Assembly: GCF_009827315.1 (NCBI RefSeq)
Contig: NZ_WTYF01000003.1
Location: 161,501 to 225,500 of the forward strand
Direction of reading: 5' to 3'
DNA from: Qipengyuania gaetbuli
GTDB lineage: Bacteria; Pseudomonadota; Alphaproteobacteria; Sphingomonadales; Sphingomonadaceae
Length of the DNA stretch: 64,000 bases
Within the stretch, counting starts at the first letter, position 1. The number at the start of each line of letters is the position of its first letter. A program made the position numbers and the translations under genes. This document shows positions 17,935 through 26,725 of the stretch, in pieces. The notes under the pieces were generated by a model, which worked only from the letters and a program-made list of their open reading frames with translations, did no database searches and had not been told where the DNA came from.

Positions 17935-20061
17935 ATACGCGCATTCCTGAAAAGCTGTGTTGCCGCGCTCGCGCTAGCGTCGGTGCCTGCGGCTACGCAG
18001 GACCAGCAGGCGCCTGAACGGCTAGAGGACCTGATCCCCGACAGCGCTCTCGACAATCCCGAGGAGTGGGCAGCGCAGGGCACGGTTGAAGACACCGAGA
18101 CCACCGGCGACGTCGTTCCCGAACCCGAAACGCCGATCGACGCTCCTCCCGGGTTCGATCTTGCATGGCCGGACGAACTGGAAATCGACGGTTTCGAGCC
18201 GCTCGAACCGGAAGAGGACATTCAGTTTGCCGATCTCGACACCGGCGCCCCGCAGGTCGAGTTCGAGAATGCCGAGACGGAGCAACTCGCCGACAATCTG
18301 ATCCTCGGTTTCCCTCAGGCCGAACCACCCTTTACCGAGCGTGGCGGCTTCGTCGCCCGTTACGAGGCACTATCGACCATCGAGGAACTCGGTTCCGACG
18401 ATGCCAATGTCGCGCAGATCGCCGCCCGTGCGCGCGAGGACGAGGAACTGCTCAACAACCTCCTGCGGGTCTATGGCTATTACAATGGCGAGATCCTCCG
18501 CACGATCGGAGCGCTGGAACCGGGCGAGGGCGAGGCCGAAGGCAGGCCGGTCGTGCGCTTCGATGTCATTCCGGGCGTGCGCTATCGCTACGGCACCATC
18601 GACCTCGGCAATCTGAGGAGCGCGCCCGACTACAACGCACTGCGCGATGTCTTCAACATCCTGCCCGGCGATTACCTCCAGAGCGACACGATCATCCAGG
18701 AACAGTTCGACCTCGACCGGGCCCTGGGCGAGAGCGGATATGCCTTCGCCAGGATCGAGGAACCCGAACTGCTGATCGATCACGACCGGCAGGAAGGCGA
18801 CCTGACCCTGCCGGTGGAGCCGGGCGGTAAGTACGTGTTCGGCGAGGTCACCAGCAACGATCCCGAGTTCCTGTCCAGCCGTCACCTTGCCAGCATCGCG
18901 CGCTTCGAACCGGGCGATACCTACCAGCGCAGCCTGTCGATGGACCTGCGGCGCGCGGTGACCGCGACCGGCCTCGTGTCCTCCGTAGCGATTACGCCGC
19001 GCGAGATTACCGCGCCGCAAGGCGACGAGCCGGGCGTGGTGGCGATGGATGTCGAAATGACCCGCGCCAAGCTGCGCACCATTGCGGGCGCCATCGGCTA
19101 CGGTTCGGAAGAAGGCTTCCGCGTCCAGGCAAGCTGGGAGCACCGCAACCTTTTCCCGCCCGAAGGTTCGCTCAAGGTACGCGGCGTGGCGGGTACGCTC
19201 GAACAATTGGCGGGCGTGACGTTCCGGAAGAACAATTTTGGCGGAAGAGATCAGGTGCTGACTCTCGATGCCTATGTGTCGAACCTCGACACGGCGGCGT
19301 ACGACGCTCGGACTGTCGCAATAACGGGCACGTACGAACGGCTTTCCACGCTACTGTTCCAGAAACCCTTGGCTTGGGCACTAGGTGCCGAAATTCTGGC
19401 GACGGATGAACGCAATCGCGTCATTGGTGGCATCGAGCGGCCGCGTCGCACCTATTTCGTGGGATCAGTTTTCGGTCGCGCCACGATTGATACGACAGAT
19501 TCGCTTCTCGATCCGACAAAGGGTTTCCGGGTCACCGGCTTTCTGGCACCAGAAACCTCACGGACAGGTGGTGAACAATATTACTACCTGCGCAACCAAG
19601 TCGACGGATCCCATTACCAGTCGATTGGCATGGATATGGTCGTGGCGGGGCGGGTCCGTTTCGCCAGCATTCAGGGTGCACCGTTGTTCGCCATCCCACC
19701 TTCGCGGCGCCTCTATGCAGGCGGGGGTGGTTCGGTACGCGGTTACGGGTACCAGAAGATCGGTCCGGTCAATGACTTGCTCGAGCCGGTCGGTGGACGC
19801 AGCCTCGTCGAAGCTTCGGTTGAAGCGCGCATAGGAACGGGTTTCTTCGACGGGGCAGTTTCAATCGTACCCTTCTTCGATCTCGGCGCCGTTTCCATCG
19901 AATCGACGCCTGATTTTCGCTTTGTAAAATACGGTGCAGGCGTTGGCCTCAGGTATGACACGGGCTTCGGTCCGCTGCGCCTTGATGTCGGTGTTCCCCT
20001 CAACCCAGACGAAGACGATTCACCTGTCGCGGTTTACGTTTCGCTGGGGCAGGCGTTCTGA
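17935..20061 (+). CDS. tamA: Outer-membrane assembly protein TamA (BamA/TamA family), start codon unusual
   Basis: Omp85-family protein: signal peptide, a long acidic Pro/Glu-rich stretch (about residues 20-125), POTRA domains (LLNNLLRVYGYYNGEIL, VRYRYGTIDLGNL), then a C-terminal 16-strand barrel ending in Phe (VYVSLGQAF). It would insert autotransporters and help envelope assembly with TamB, whose gene overlaps by 1 base. The signal peptide (RAFLKSCVAALALASVPAAT) has no ATG, GTG or TTG in front of it. ATA at 17935, 4 bases after the bpt stop, gives the best leader (MRAFLK...). CTG 17947 is possible. GTG 17983 is canonical but removes the leader. The coding frame is certain; the exact start is not. 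Confidence 0.88.
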   Translation: MRAFLKSCVAALALASVPAATQDQQAPERLEDLIPDSALDNPEEWAAQGTVEDTETTGDVVPEPETPIDAPPGFDLAWPDELEIDGFEPLEPEEDIQFADLDTGAPQVEFENAETEQLADNLILGFPQAEPPFTERGGFVARYEALSTIEELGSDDANVAQIAARAREDEELLNNLLRVYGYYNGEILRTIGALEPGEGEAEGRPVVRFDVIPGVRYRYGTIDLGNLRSAPDYNALRDVFNILPGDYLQSDTIIQEQFDLDRALGESGYAFARIEEPELLIDHDRQEGDLTLPVEPGGKYVFGEVTSNDPEFLSSRHLASIARFEPGDTYQRSLSMDLRRAVTATGLVSSVAITPREITAPQGDEPGVVAMDVEMTRAKLRTIAGAIGYGSEEGFRVQASWEHRNLFPPEGSLKVRGVAGTLEQLAGVTFRKNNFGGRDQVLTLDAYVSNLDTAAYDARTVAITGTYERLSTLLFQKPLAWALGAEILATDERNRVIGGIERPRRTYFVGSVFGRATIDTTDSLLDPTKGFRVTGFLAPETSRTGGEQYYYLRNQVDGSHYQSIGMDMVVAGRVRFASIQGAPLFAIPPSRRLYAGGGGSVRGYGYQKIGPVNDLLEPVGGRSLVEASVEARIGTGFFDGAVSIVPFFDLGAVSIESTPDFRFVKYGAGVGLRYDTGFGPLRLDVGVPLNPDEDDSPVAVYVSLGQAF

Positions 20062-23000
20062 TGGAAGAGGCCGCCGTGTCCACCGAGGTGCCGAAGCGCC
20101 GGTCCATTGCTGGACGCATCGCCAAATGGTCGCTGGGCTTACTGGGCGGGGCGGTGCTGCTGGTCGTGGGCGCGCTCCTGCTTCTCAACACTCCCATCGG
20201 GGAGCGTTTCCTTGCCGACCGGATCGCGCGCCACGTCTTTCCCAATGGCCTCAACATCGCCATCGGCCGGATCGACGGGAACATCTACGGCAATGCCGTG
20301 CTGCACGATGTGCGCGTGTCCGATCCCCAAGGCGTCTTCCTGACAATCCCGCGCGCGGAGATCGACTGGAACCCGCGCGGCTGGCTGCGCAACCGGCTCG
20401 ATATCGACAGCTTCATCGCCCGCCGCGGAAACCTGTCGCGCATACCGGAATTCCTGCCGAGCGAGGACGACGGGCCGGTACTTCCAGGATTCGACATCGC
20501 GGTCGACCGGTTCGAAATCGACAATCTCACGCTTGCGCCGGGTATCGCAGGCGACGTTTCGCAACGTGTGGATCTTGCTGCCGAAGTCCAGGTCCATGAC
20601 CGGCTCCTGTTCGTCGACGGCGATGCGAAGCTTGGCGCGGATGATTCACTGGCCTTGTTGTTGCACGCAGAGCCGGACGGGGACGATTTCGACCTGTCCG
20701 CCGATATCAGCGCAAGCGAGGGCGGGGCGATTGCCGGCATTCTGGGTGTCGAGGGCCCTTACGAGGCGCGCCTGCGCGGCGATGGCACCTGGTCTGCATG
20801 GAAGGGCGGCCTGCTGGTCCGCAGCGGGGAGGAGCGAATTGCCGCGCTTCGCATTACCAATCGCGAAGGCGTGTTCGGAGTTCTCGGCAAATTCGACGCG
20901 ACCGACTTCGTCGACGGCCTGCCCGAACGCGCGCTCGGCAATGACACGGCGATCAAGGCAAGGCTGACGATCGACGACCGGAAATTCGACGGGCGAACGA
21001 TACTCGTCGGGCGGGGTATCCTGCTCGATGGCGACGGCCTGCTCGATCTCGCCGAAAACCGTGTCGAGGACTACCGGCTCGGCGCAAGTCTGCGCGACCC
21101 GGCGCTGTTCGACGACGGCCTGCGCCTCAATGGCACGACAGCGACGGCAACGCTGAACGGTGCTTTCGACCAGCTCGACATCGTCCACGAACTCAGGATC
21201 GGCGAACTCGTCTCGGGTGAGACACGGGTCGCATCTCTGAGGCAGCAGGGCACGGCCCGATACGACGGCAAGACCTGGACTGTCCCGCTGGCAGTCACCG
21301 CAGGCCGGGTTTCGACCGGCAATGCGCTGGTCGATCCGCGGCTGGTGGACGGCGTCCTGCGCGGTCAGCTGGCGCTGTCAGGTAACCGGCTGGTTGCCGA
21401 TGACCTGAGCGTCGCCTTCCGCGGCCTCGCTGCCAATCTTGCCTTGCGCGGCGATCTGGATGCCGGGCGCTACCAGTTGCGCGGTCCCGTGCGGGCGGAC
21501 GGGCTGGTGCTCGACAATGTCGGGCGGGCAGGCGGTACCGCCATGGCCGACTTCGAGCTCTATCCCGGCGGGTGGAAGCTCGGCGCGGACCTCGATGCGC
21601 GCGTCTCGCCGGTGACCAATGCAACGCTCGCCAATCTGGCGGGATCGGCGATCCGAGTGCGTGGCGGCATTGCGACCGGCAGCGGGGCGGCGCTCGATTT
21701 CAACCGCGTGCGGGTCAGTGCCGAAAAGCTGCAGATGGCGCTCGACGGGTCGGTCTCGGGCGGGGCGACACAGCTGGCAGGGTCCGGCACGCATACCGAA
21801 TACGGCGACTTCACCGTCGAAGCGCGCATCGCGGACGACGGCCCCACCGCGCAGCTGGTCTTTGCAAGGCCTTTCACCGGGCTCGAGAACGTACGCGTAG
21901 CCATCGCTCCGAGCGAGAACGGATTTGCCATCGACACGCAGGGCGATTCCGTGCTCGGTCCGTTCGACGGGATCCTGGCGCTGTTCGCTCCGGCAAATGG
22001 TCCGACGCGTATCGACGTCGAACGGCTCACGGTTTCCGAGACCTCGGTAAGCGGCGGCCTGACGCTGGTCGATGGCCGCGTCGACGGGACGCTCGCGCTT
22101 ACGCGGGGCGGACTGGAAGGCACGATAGCGCTCGCTCCGCAGGGTGGCCGGCAGGGGCTCGTCATCGACCTGACCGCTCGCGACGCCAGCTTCGGCGGGG
22201 ATACCTCGCTGACCATCGCGCGCGCCGACATCGACGTCGAGGGCCTGCTGGGTGAAGGCAATTCCAGCTTCTCGGGCACGGCGAATGCGCAAGGGGTGCA
22301 GTACGGCAGGCTCTTCATTGCGCGGCTCGCGGCCCAGGGGAAGGTCGAGAACGGGGTTGGCAGCGTCGATGCCCGCATCACCGGCCAGCGGGGGGTCCGT
22401 TTCGCGCTCGATCTCAAGGGACGCTTCCAGCCGGAGCGCATCGCTGTCGCCGCGCAGGGCGAGTTTGCCGGACGGGCCATCTACATGCCGCGCCGGGCCT
22501 ACCTCACCAAGATGGAGGATGGCGGGTGGAGGCTGTCGCCGACGCAGTTGTCCTATGGCGATGGCGGCATGGTCGCATCGGGCGAGTTTGGTGGCGGCAA
22601 TCTTGCGCTCGACGTGAAGCTGGCGCGCATGCCGCTGTCGCTCGGCGATGTCGCTCTGTCGGACCTCGGCCTTGGCGGCACGATTTCCGGTGTGGTCGAG
22701 TACCGCAGCCCCGCAGGCGGCCTGCCCACCGGCTCGGCGCGCGTGAAGGTCGATGACCTCACGCGTTCGGGCCTCGTCCTGTCGTCGAAGCCAATGGACC
22801 TGTCGCTCGTGGCGCGGCTGGAAACCAACAGCTTCGAAGCGCGCGCCGTCATGGAAAGCGACGAAATTCGGCGCGGGCGCGTGCAGGCCTATATCACGGG
22901 CCTGCCGCCAGAGGGCGATTTGACCCGGCGCCTCAGGGCAGGCCGGCTCGATGGCCAGCTACGCTTCCAGGGTGCTGCGGAAAGCCTCTGGCGGCTGGCG

Positions 23001-24257
23001 GCTGTCGAGGCGTTCGATCTCACCGGCCCTGTATCGATCGCGGCCAATGCCAGCGGCTCGCTTGCCGAACCAAGGGTGCGGGGAACCGTAGCCAGCGATG
23101 ACCTGCGGGTCCGCAGCGCCCTGTCCGGCACGGATATCGACGATGTGAGTGTGCGCGGCTCCTTTGCAGGTTCGCGCCTTCGCCTCACACGGTTTGCCGG
23201 AACGACCGTCAATGGTGGCAAGGTTTCGGGAAGCGGGATCGTCGATCTCGCAGGGCTTGGCGAGCGCGTCGAAGGGCGGTTTGTCGAGATCCGCGGGCCA
23301 ACACTCGACTTGCGAGCTGCCGCCAGCAACGCCCGACTGGTCGATGCGAACGGTCTATCGGCGACAGTCACGGGACCGTTGCGCATCATCTCCAACGGGC
23401 TTGGCGGCACGATCGCAGGTCGACTGCGCGTGGACCGGGCCAGCTGGCGCCTCGGAACTGCGGCGGATGACCTGCGCCTGCCGCGGATCAGCACGCGCGA
23501 GATCAACCTGCCTGCGGACAGGCGCCGCCGGGCGGCTTCCGCGCGTCCGTGGCGTTACCTGATCGATGCCAAGGCCGAGAGCCGGATCGATGTCGACGGC
23601 ATGGGTCTCGACAGCGAGTGGCGCGGCGACATCATCCTGCGCGGAACCACCGACGATCCCCGCATCGGCGGCACTGCCGAGGTCGTGCGCGGCGATTACA
23701 CCTTTGCAGGCACGCGCTTCGAACTGACCCGCGGCGAGATCGATTTCGACGAGAACGTACCCATCAACCCGCGCCTCGATATCCGGGCGGAGACGGAGGC
23801 CGGCGATACCAACGTCATCGTCACGATCACCGGCAATGCCGTGCAGCCCGAAATCACCTTTGCTTCCGACCCGTCGCTGCCGGAAGAGGAGATCCTTGCC
23901 CGCCTGCTGTTCGGCGGTTCGATCACCACGCTGTCCGCCACCGACGCCCTCCAGCTCGGCGCGGCTGTCGCCAGCCTTCGCGGCGGCGGAGGCATGGACC
24001 CGATCAACCAGCTGCGTTCTGCCATCGGCCTCGACCGCCTGCGCATCGTCAGCGCCGATCCGGCGCTTGGGCGAGGCACGGGCATTGCGCTCGGCAAGAA
24101 CATCGGCCGGCGCTTCTACGTCGAGATCATCACCGATGGTAAGGGTTACAGCGCCACCCAGGTCGAGTTCCGTGTCACGAGCTGGGTGTCGCTGCTGGCG
24201 AGTGTCTCGACCATCGGACGCGAGAGCGTCGTGGCCGAGATCAGTCGCGATTACTGA
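20061..24257 (+). CDS. tamB: Translocation and assembly module protein TamB
   Basis: A 1398-residue protein anchored by one N-terminal helix (about residues 14-45, LLGGAVLLVVGALLLLN). A very long beta-taco region of repeated short strands follows. The conserved C-terminal DUF490 domain has GGTAEVVRGDYTFAGTRFEL, LPEEEILARLLFG and a tail ending RVTSWVSLLAS. TamB spans the periplasm and works with TamA in envelope assembly; related AsmA-like proteins move lipids. ATG 20061 overlaps the tamA stop (TGATG). The 3' end overlaps the convergent FAS1 gene by 7 bases. Confidence 0.95.
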   Translation: MEEAAVSTEVPKRRSIAGRIAKWSLGLLGGAVLLVVGALLLLNTPIGERFLADRIARHVFPNGLNIAIGRIDGNIYGNAVLHDVRVSDPQGVFLTIPRAEIDWNPRGWLRNRLDIDSFIARRGNLSRIPEFLPSEDDGPVLPGFDIAVDRFEIDNLTLAPGIAGDVSQRVDLAAEVQVHDRLLFVDGDAKLGADDSLALLLHAEPDGDDFDLSADISASEGGAIAGILGVEGPYEARLRGDGTWSAWKGGLLVRSGEERIAALRITNREGVFGVLGKFDATDFVDGLPERALGNDTAIKARLTIDDRKFDGRTILVGRGILLDGDGLLDLAENRVEDYRLGASLRDPALFDDGLRLNGTTATATLNGAFDQLDIVHELRIGELVSGETRVASLRQQGTARYDGKTWTVPLAVTAGRVSTGNALVDPRLVDGVLRGQLALSGNRLVADDLSVAFRGLAANLALRGDLDAGRYQLRGPVRADGLVLDNVGRAGGTAMADFELYPGGWKLGADLDARVSPVTNATLANLAGSAIRVRGGIATGSGAALDFNRVRVSAEKLQMALDGSVSGGATQLAGSGTHTEYGDFTVEARIADDGPTAQLVFARPFTGLENVRVAIAPSENGFAIDTQGDSVLGPFDGILALFAPANGPTRIDVERLTVSETSVSGGLTLVDGRVDGTLALTRGGLEGTIALAPQGGRQGLVIDLTARDASFGGDTSLTIARADIDVEGLLGEGNSSFSGTANAQGVQYGRLFIARLAAQGKVENGVGSVDARITGQRGVRFALDLKGRFQPERIAVAAQGEFAGRAIYMPRRAYLTKMEDGGWRLSPTQLSYGDGGMVASGEFGGGNLALDVKLARMPLSLGDVALSDLGLGGTISGVVEYRSPAGGLPTGSARVKVDDLTRSGLVLSSKPMDLSLVARLETNSFEARAVMESDEIRRGRVQAYITGLPPEGDLTRRLRAGRLDGQLRFQGAAESLWRLAAVEAFDLTGPVSIAANASGSLAEPRVRGTVASDDLRVRSALSGTDIDDVSVRGSFAGSRLRLTRFAGTTVNGGKVSGSGIVDLAGLGERVEGRFVEIRGPTLDLRAAASNARLVDANGLSATVTGPLRIISNGLGGTIAGRLRVDRASWRLGTAADDLRLPRISTREINLPADRRRRAASARPWRYLIDAKAESRIDVDGMGLDSEWRGDIILRGTTDDPRIGGTAEVVRGDYTFAGTRFELTRGEIDFDENVPINPRLDIRAETEAGDTNVIVTITGNAVQPEITFASDPSLPEEEILARLLFGGSITTLSATDALQLGAAVASLRGGGGMDPINQLRSAIGLDRLRIVSADPALGRGTGIALGKNIGRRFYVEIITDGKGYSATQVEFRVTSWVSLLASVSTIGRESVVAEISRDY

Positions 24258-24814
24258 GGCTGGAGGACAGCCCCGATCGGAATAACGACGCCGTTCGATG
24301 CGGCGACCGCCTTGCCCGAGAACTGCGCGCTTGCGCCGTCCTCGCGCGTGACAGTGATCGTTTCACCATCCTTGGTGAAGGTCACATCGCCTCCGCCGAG
24401 CGTGGTCATGGTCACCGCGCCATCCTTGGCATCGATCGCCTTGGAAATGTCTTCGGGCTGCAGATAGCCCGGCAGGATGTGATTGCGCAGCACGCCGACG
24501 AGGATCGGCTTCTGCTCTTCGGTCATAAGCGCCTGTCCGGCCTCACCGAGAGCCGCGAAGGCCTCGTCGCTCGGGGCAAGCAGCGTGTAGCTGCCCACAC
24601 CGTCGAACACGGTGTTGAGATCGGCAGTCACGATCGCCGAATTTACGGTCGACAGTTCGGGCAGCTTGCCGAGGGCGGCTGCCAGCGTTTCCGTCTCGTC
24701 GATCTGCGTCGACCCGTCGGCGGCATCGGTTTCCGCGCCGCTGCCGCAGGCGGAGAGGGCGACCAGTCCCACGATTGCGAAGGCGTGGACGAAGGGCTTG
24801 TTCTTTGTCAGCAT
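24251..24814 (-). CDS. Fasciclin (FAS1) domain lipoprotein
   Basis: A 187-residue lipoprotein. The leader ends in LVALSAC (lipobox, Cys23), and a low-complexity linker leads to one FAS1 domain. Family H1 and H2 motifs are visible as YTLLAPSDEAFAAL and LRNHILPGYLQ, with VVIPIGAVL near the end. FAS1 domains mediate adhesion or matrix contacts; in alphaproteobacteria the role is often unknown. It starts 13 bases after the stop of the Asn-Gly-repeat gene on the same strand, so the two may be cotranscribed. Confidence 0.92.
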   Translation of the reverse strand: MLTKNKPFVHAFAIVGLVALSACGSGAETDAADGSTQIDETETLAAALGKLPELSTVNSAIVTADLNTVFDGVGSYTLLAPSDEAFAALGEAGQALMTEEQKPILVGVLRNHILPGYLQPEDISKAIDAKDGAVTMTTLGGGDVTFTKDGETITVTREDGASAQFSGKAVAASNGVVIPIGAVLQPQ

Positions 24815-24827
24815 TGCTCGCGTCTCC

Positions 24828-25838
24828 TCAGATCAGCAGGTCGATGGCGGCAGCCACGAGCTGCGTTTCCGGGTCGATGCGGTACACATACCCGTCCGAA
24901 TAGCGGTAATAGGCATCCGGCGTGTCGTAGTACCGGTCGCGATAGGGCGCAGGGACGTTGTAGACGTCGTAGCCGCGCGGCATCGGCTGGCCGACGGCGA
25001 ACTCGTCGCCGGTGATCAGCGCCGCGATCGACATGATCGCCGCATCTTCGGGATCGACCCGGTAGATCACATTGTCGGCATAGCGATAGCGGTCCGGTCC
25101 ACCGAGGCCGTAATAGTCGACGTAATAGTCGGGCACCTGGTAGCTGGTGTAGCCGACCGGCCAGAGGTTGCCGACGCCCAGCGCGCCGCCGAGCAGCGGG
25201 ATCCAGCCCGAAATGCCGTCATTGCCGTAACGCACCAGATAACCGTCGCGGTAGTAATAGTCGCCGCGGCCGTAGCTGGTGAGACCGAACAGGCTCGGGC
25301 GATAGTCCACACCGAACAGGCTGCGGCGATAATCGTCCTTGAGCTGGCCCGGCGGGTTGCAGCCGTTGCGCTTCTTGGCGAGGCCCGGAGGACAGCCGTC
25401 GATCAGGCCGCGCTCGCGGTCGCCGGCCAGCCAGAAGCCGCCGCCGTCGTAGCGCACGTTCACGCCCCGCGCATCGCGTCCGCGGTCGTCGTAGCGCACA
25501 CGCACATCGTTGCGGTCGTTTCCGTTGCCGTTTCCATTGCCGCGACGTTCGACGACACGGTCATTCCCGTTGCCGTTCCCGTTACCGCGGTTGGCATTGC
25601 CGGCCTGTGCGGGACGGCGGTCATTGCCGCGTTCCGCCTTGGCGTTGCCGTTCCCGTTACCGCGCGCTTCCATGCGCTGCGGACCGCGATCGGCCTTGGC
25701 ATTGCCATTACCCTTGGCCTGGGCAGCGGCAGGCTTGTCGCCGCCATTGCCCTTGCCGTTTCCATTACCGTTTCCTTGTGCCGCGGCCCCGCTCGCTGCA
25801 AGGGCGAGCGCGGCGGCACCTGCTAGTAGAACTCGCAT
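24828..25838 (-). CDS. Secreted protein with Asn-Gly repeats and triplicated Tyr-rich module
   Basis: A 336-residue exported protein with signal peptide MRVLLAGAAALALAASGAAAQ. Residues 22-109 hold at least six runs of Asn-Gly repeats mixed with Lys/Arg. The C-terminal third has three related Tyr-rich modules (about 190-220, 235-275, 295-336), each with a Y-x-x-G/N-Y-x-x-Y-R pattern; the last two end in VDPEDAAIMSIAALI and IDPETQLVAAAIDLLI. A CPPGLAKKRNGCNPPG segment may hold a disulfide. I know no function; similar genes are sometimes labelled RcnB-like, which I cannot support here. Confidence 0.85.
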   Translation of the reverse strand: MRVLLAGAAALALAASGAAAQGNGNGNGKGNGGDKPAAAQAKGNGNAKADRGPQRMEARGNGNGNAKAERGNDRRPAQAGNANRGNGNGNGNDRVVERRGNGNGNGNDRNDVRVRYDDRGRDARGVNVRYDGGGFWLAGDRERGLIDGCPPGLAKKRNGCNPPGQLKDDYRRSLFGVDYRPSLFGLTSYGRGDYYYRDGYLVRYGNDGISGWIPLLGGALGVGNLWPVGYTSYQVPDYYVDYYGLGGPDRYRYADNVIYRVDPEDAAIMSIAALITGDEFAVGQPMPRGYDVYNVPAPYRDRYYDTPDAYYRYSDGYVYRIDPETQLVAAAIDLLI

Positions 25839-25924
25839 TTGTTAACTCCTTTGCCTCGGGTAACGGACCTTGTCCGATTCGGGTTCCGATTAAGCTGCTG
25901 GCAAGGTTGGTAAACCGTCTCGCC

Positions 25925-26521
25925 TCATGAACGGTATAGCCGCGCTTCCTCGTTGCGCCGCCGCACCAGGCCCTTGAGCACGCGGCCGCCTGCGTATTTC
26001 CACCTCGCGAACTCGTTGGCCGCATCCCCATGCCGGCCGGCGCGGTGCAAGCGGGTCAGACTGGCGCGGCGGATGGCGCCGGTGTTGTAGTGGAAGCTGA
26101 CGAGCGCATCGAACTGCGCCTGCGTGGTCGGAACATCGCCGATGGCCTCGCGCACGTCGGCGGCATGGCGCTGCAGGTCGGCCTCGAGCCGCGCATCGCA
26201 TTCCTCGCGGGTCCAGACGGTGGCGGGGCCGATGTCCGGGCCCGTCGCGCCCCAGCCGATGGTCCAAGGTGCTGCCCCGGTGCCCGGATCGGGATAGGCT
26301 TCGACCAGCCCGTCGGGCCGCAGCCGCGCGCATCCCTCGAACCGCTTCACCAGTTGGATACCCGCTGGCGAGACACCACAGGATGGAACGGATGGAACAC
26401 GGTCCTGGGGAAGAATTCCTCCCGCCTCGTCGAGCACGCGGTCGAGCGCCTCTACCTCGCTCTGGCGAAAGCCCCTGCCGAGCAGGCGGCGGACGTGGTC
26501 GAAGATGGTCTTGCGGTTCAT
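25925..26521 (-). CDS. Lysozyme / endolysin (GH24)
   Basis: A 198-residue muramidase. The GH24 active site is visible: catalytic Glu in LVKRFEGCARL and the DPGTGAAPWTIGWG loop carrying the Asp and Thr of the E-D-T triad. The helical C-terminal lobe has FDALVSFHYNTGAIRRASL. A basic N-terminal extension of about 75 residues has no clear signal peptide. ATG 26521 (MNRKTIFDHVRR) is chosen over an upstream start at 26608. No holin, spanin or phage gene is near, so it is either a lone phage remnant or a domesticated enzyme. Confidence 0.9.
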   Translation of the reverse strand: MNRKTIFDHVRRLLGRGFRQSEVEALDRVLDEAGGILPQDRVPSVPSCGVSPAGIQLVKRFEGCARLRPDGLVEAYPDPGTGAAPWTIGWGATGPDIGPATVWTREECDARLEADLQRHAADVREAIGDVPTTQAQFDALVSFHYNTGAIRRASLTRLHRAGRHGDAANEFARWKYAGGRVLKGLVRRRNEEARLYRS

Positions 26522-26616
26522 GGATCGGCACCTCGGATGAAAATTTGAGGCGCGGGAATTAGGCGCGGACAGGGCGCGTAGGAAAACCAAAACGCATGGC
26601 CACTGCAATCCGACGC

Positions 26617-26650
26617 AAAAGGGCGCCCAGATCGCTCCGGACGCCCTTTT
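26617..26650 (-). terminator. Intrinsic terminator of glnA (bidirectional)
   Basis: AAAAGGGCG (26617-26625) and CGCCCTTTT (26642-26650) are perfect 9-bp complements around a 16-base loop. Read on the minus strand the 3' arm ends in TTTT, about 76 bases beyond the glnA stop. The structure works on both strands. Confidence 0.75.
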
Positions 26651-26656
26651 ATTGTT

Positions 26657-26717
26657 GCCCTACCGCTTCGCTGCTTGAGGGCGTCTTGTCCGCCCTACTG
26701 CTTCGCTGCTTGAGGGC
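26657..26717. repeat. Two copies of a 26-bp palindromic unit after glnA
   Basis: Copies at 26657-26682 and 26692-26717 differ at one base. Each begins GCCCTAC and ends TGAGGGC, so each can fold with a GCCCT/AGGGC stem around a GCTTCGCTGC core. They lie between the glnA stop and its terminator, with a 35-base period. Confidence 0.8.
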
Positions 26718-26725
26718 TGCAGTGC

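Noticed and set aside
25500..25790. Regular short repeats that might be a CRISPR or tandem array
   Set aside because: They are coding Asn-Gly repeats in frame, irregular in spacing, without spacers.
24612..25826. 404-codon open frame rich in Val/Ala/Ile opposite the Asn-Gly-repeat gene
   Set aside because: The valine/alanine bias is the mirror of the GNGNGN coding repeats; the opposite strand has a signal peptide and ribosome-site context.
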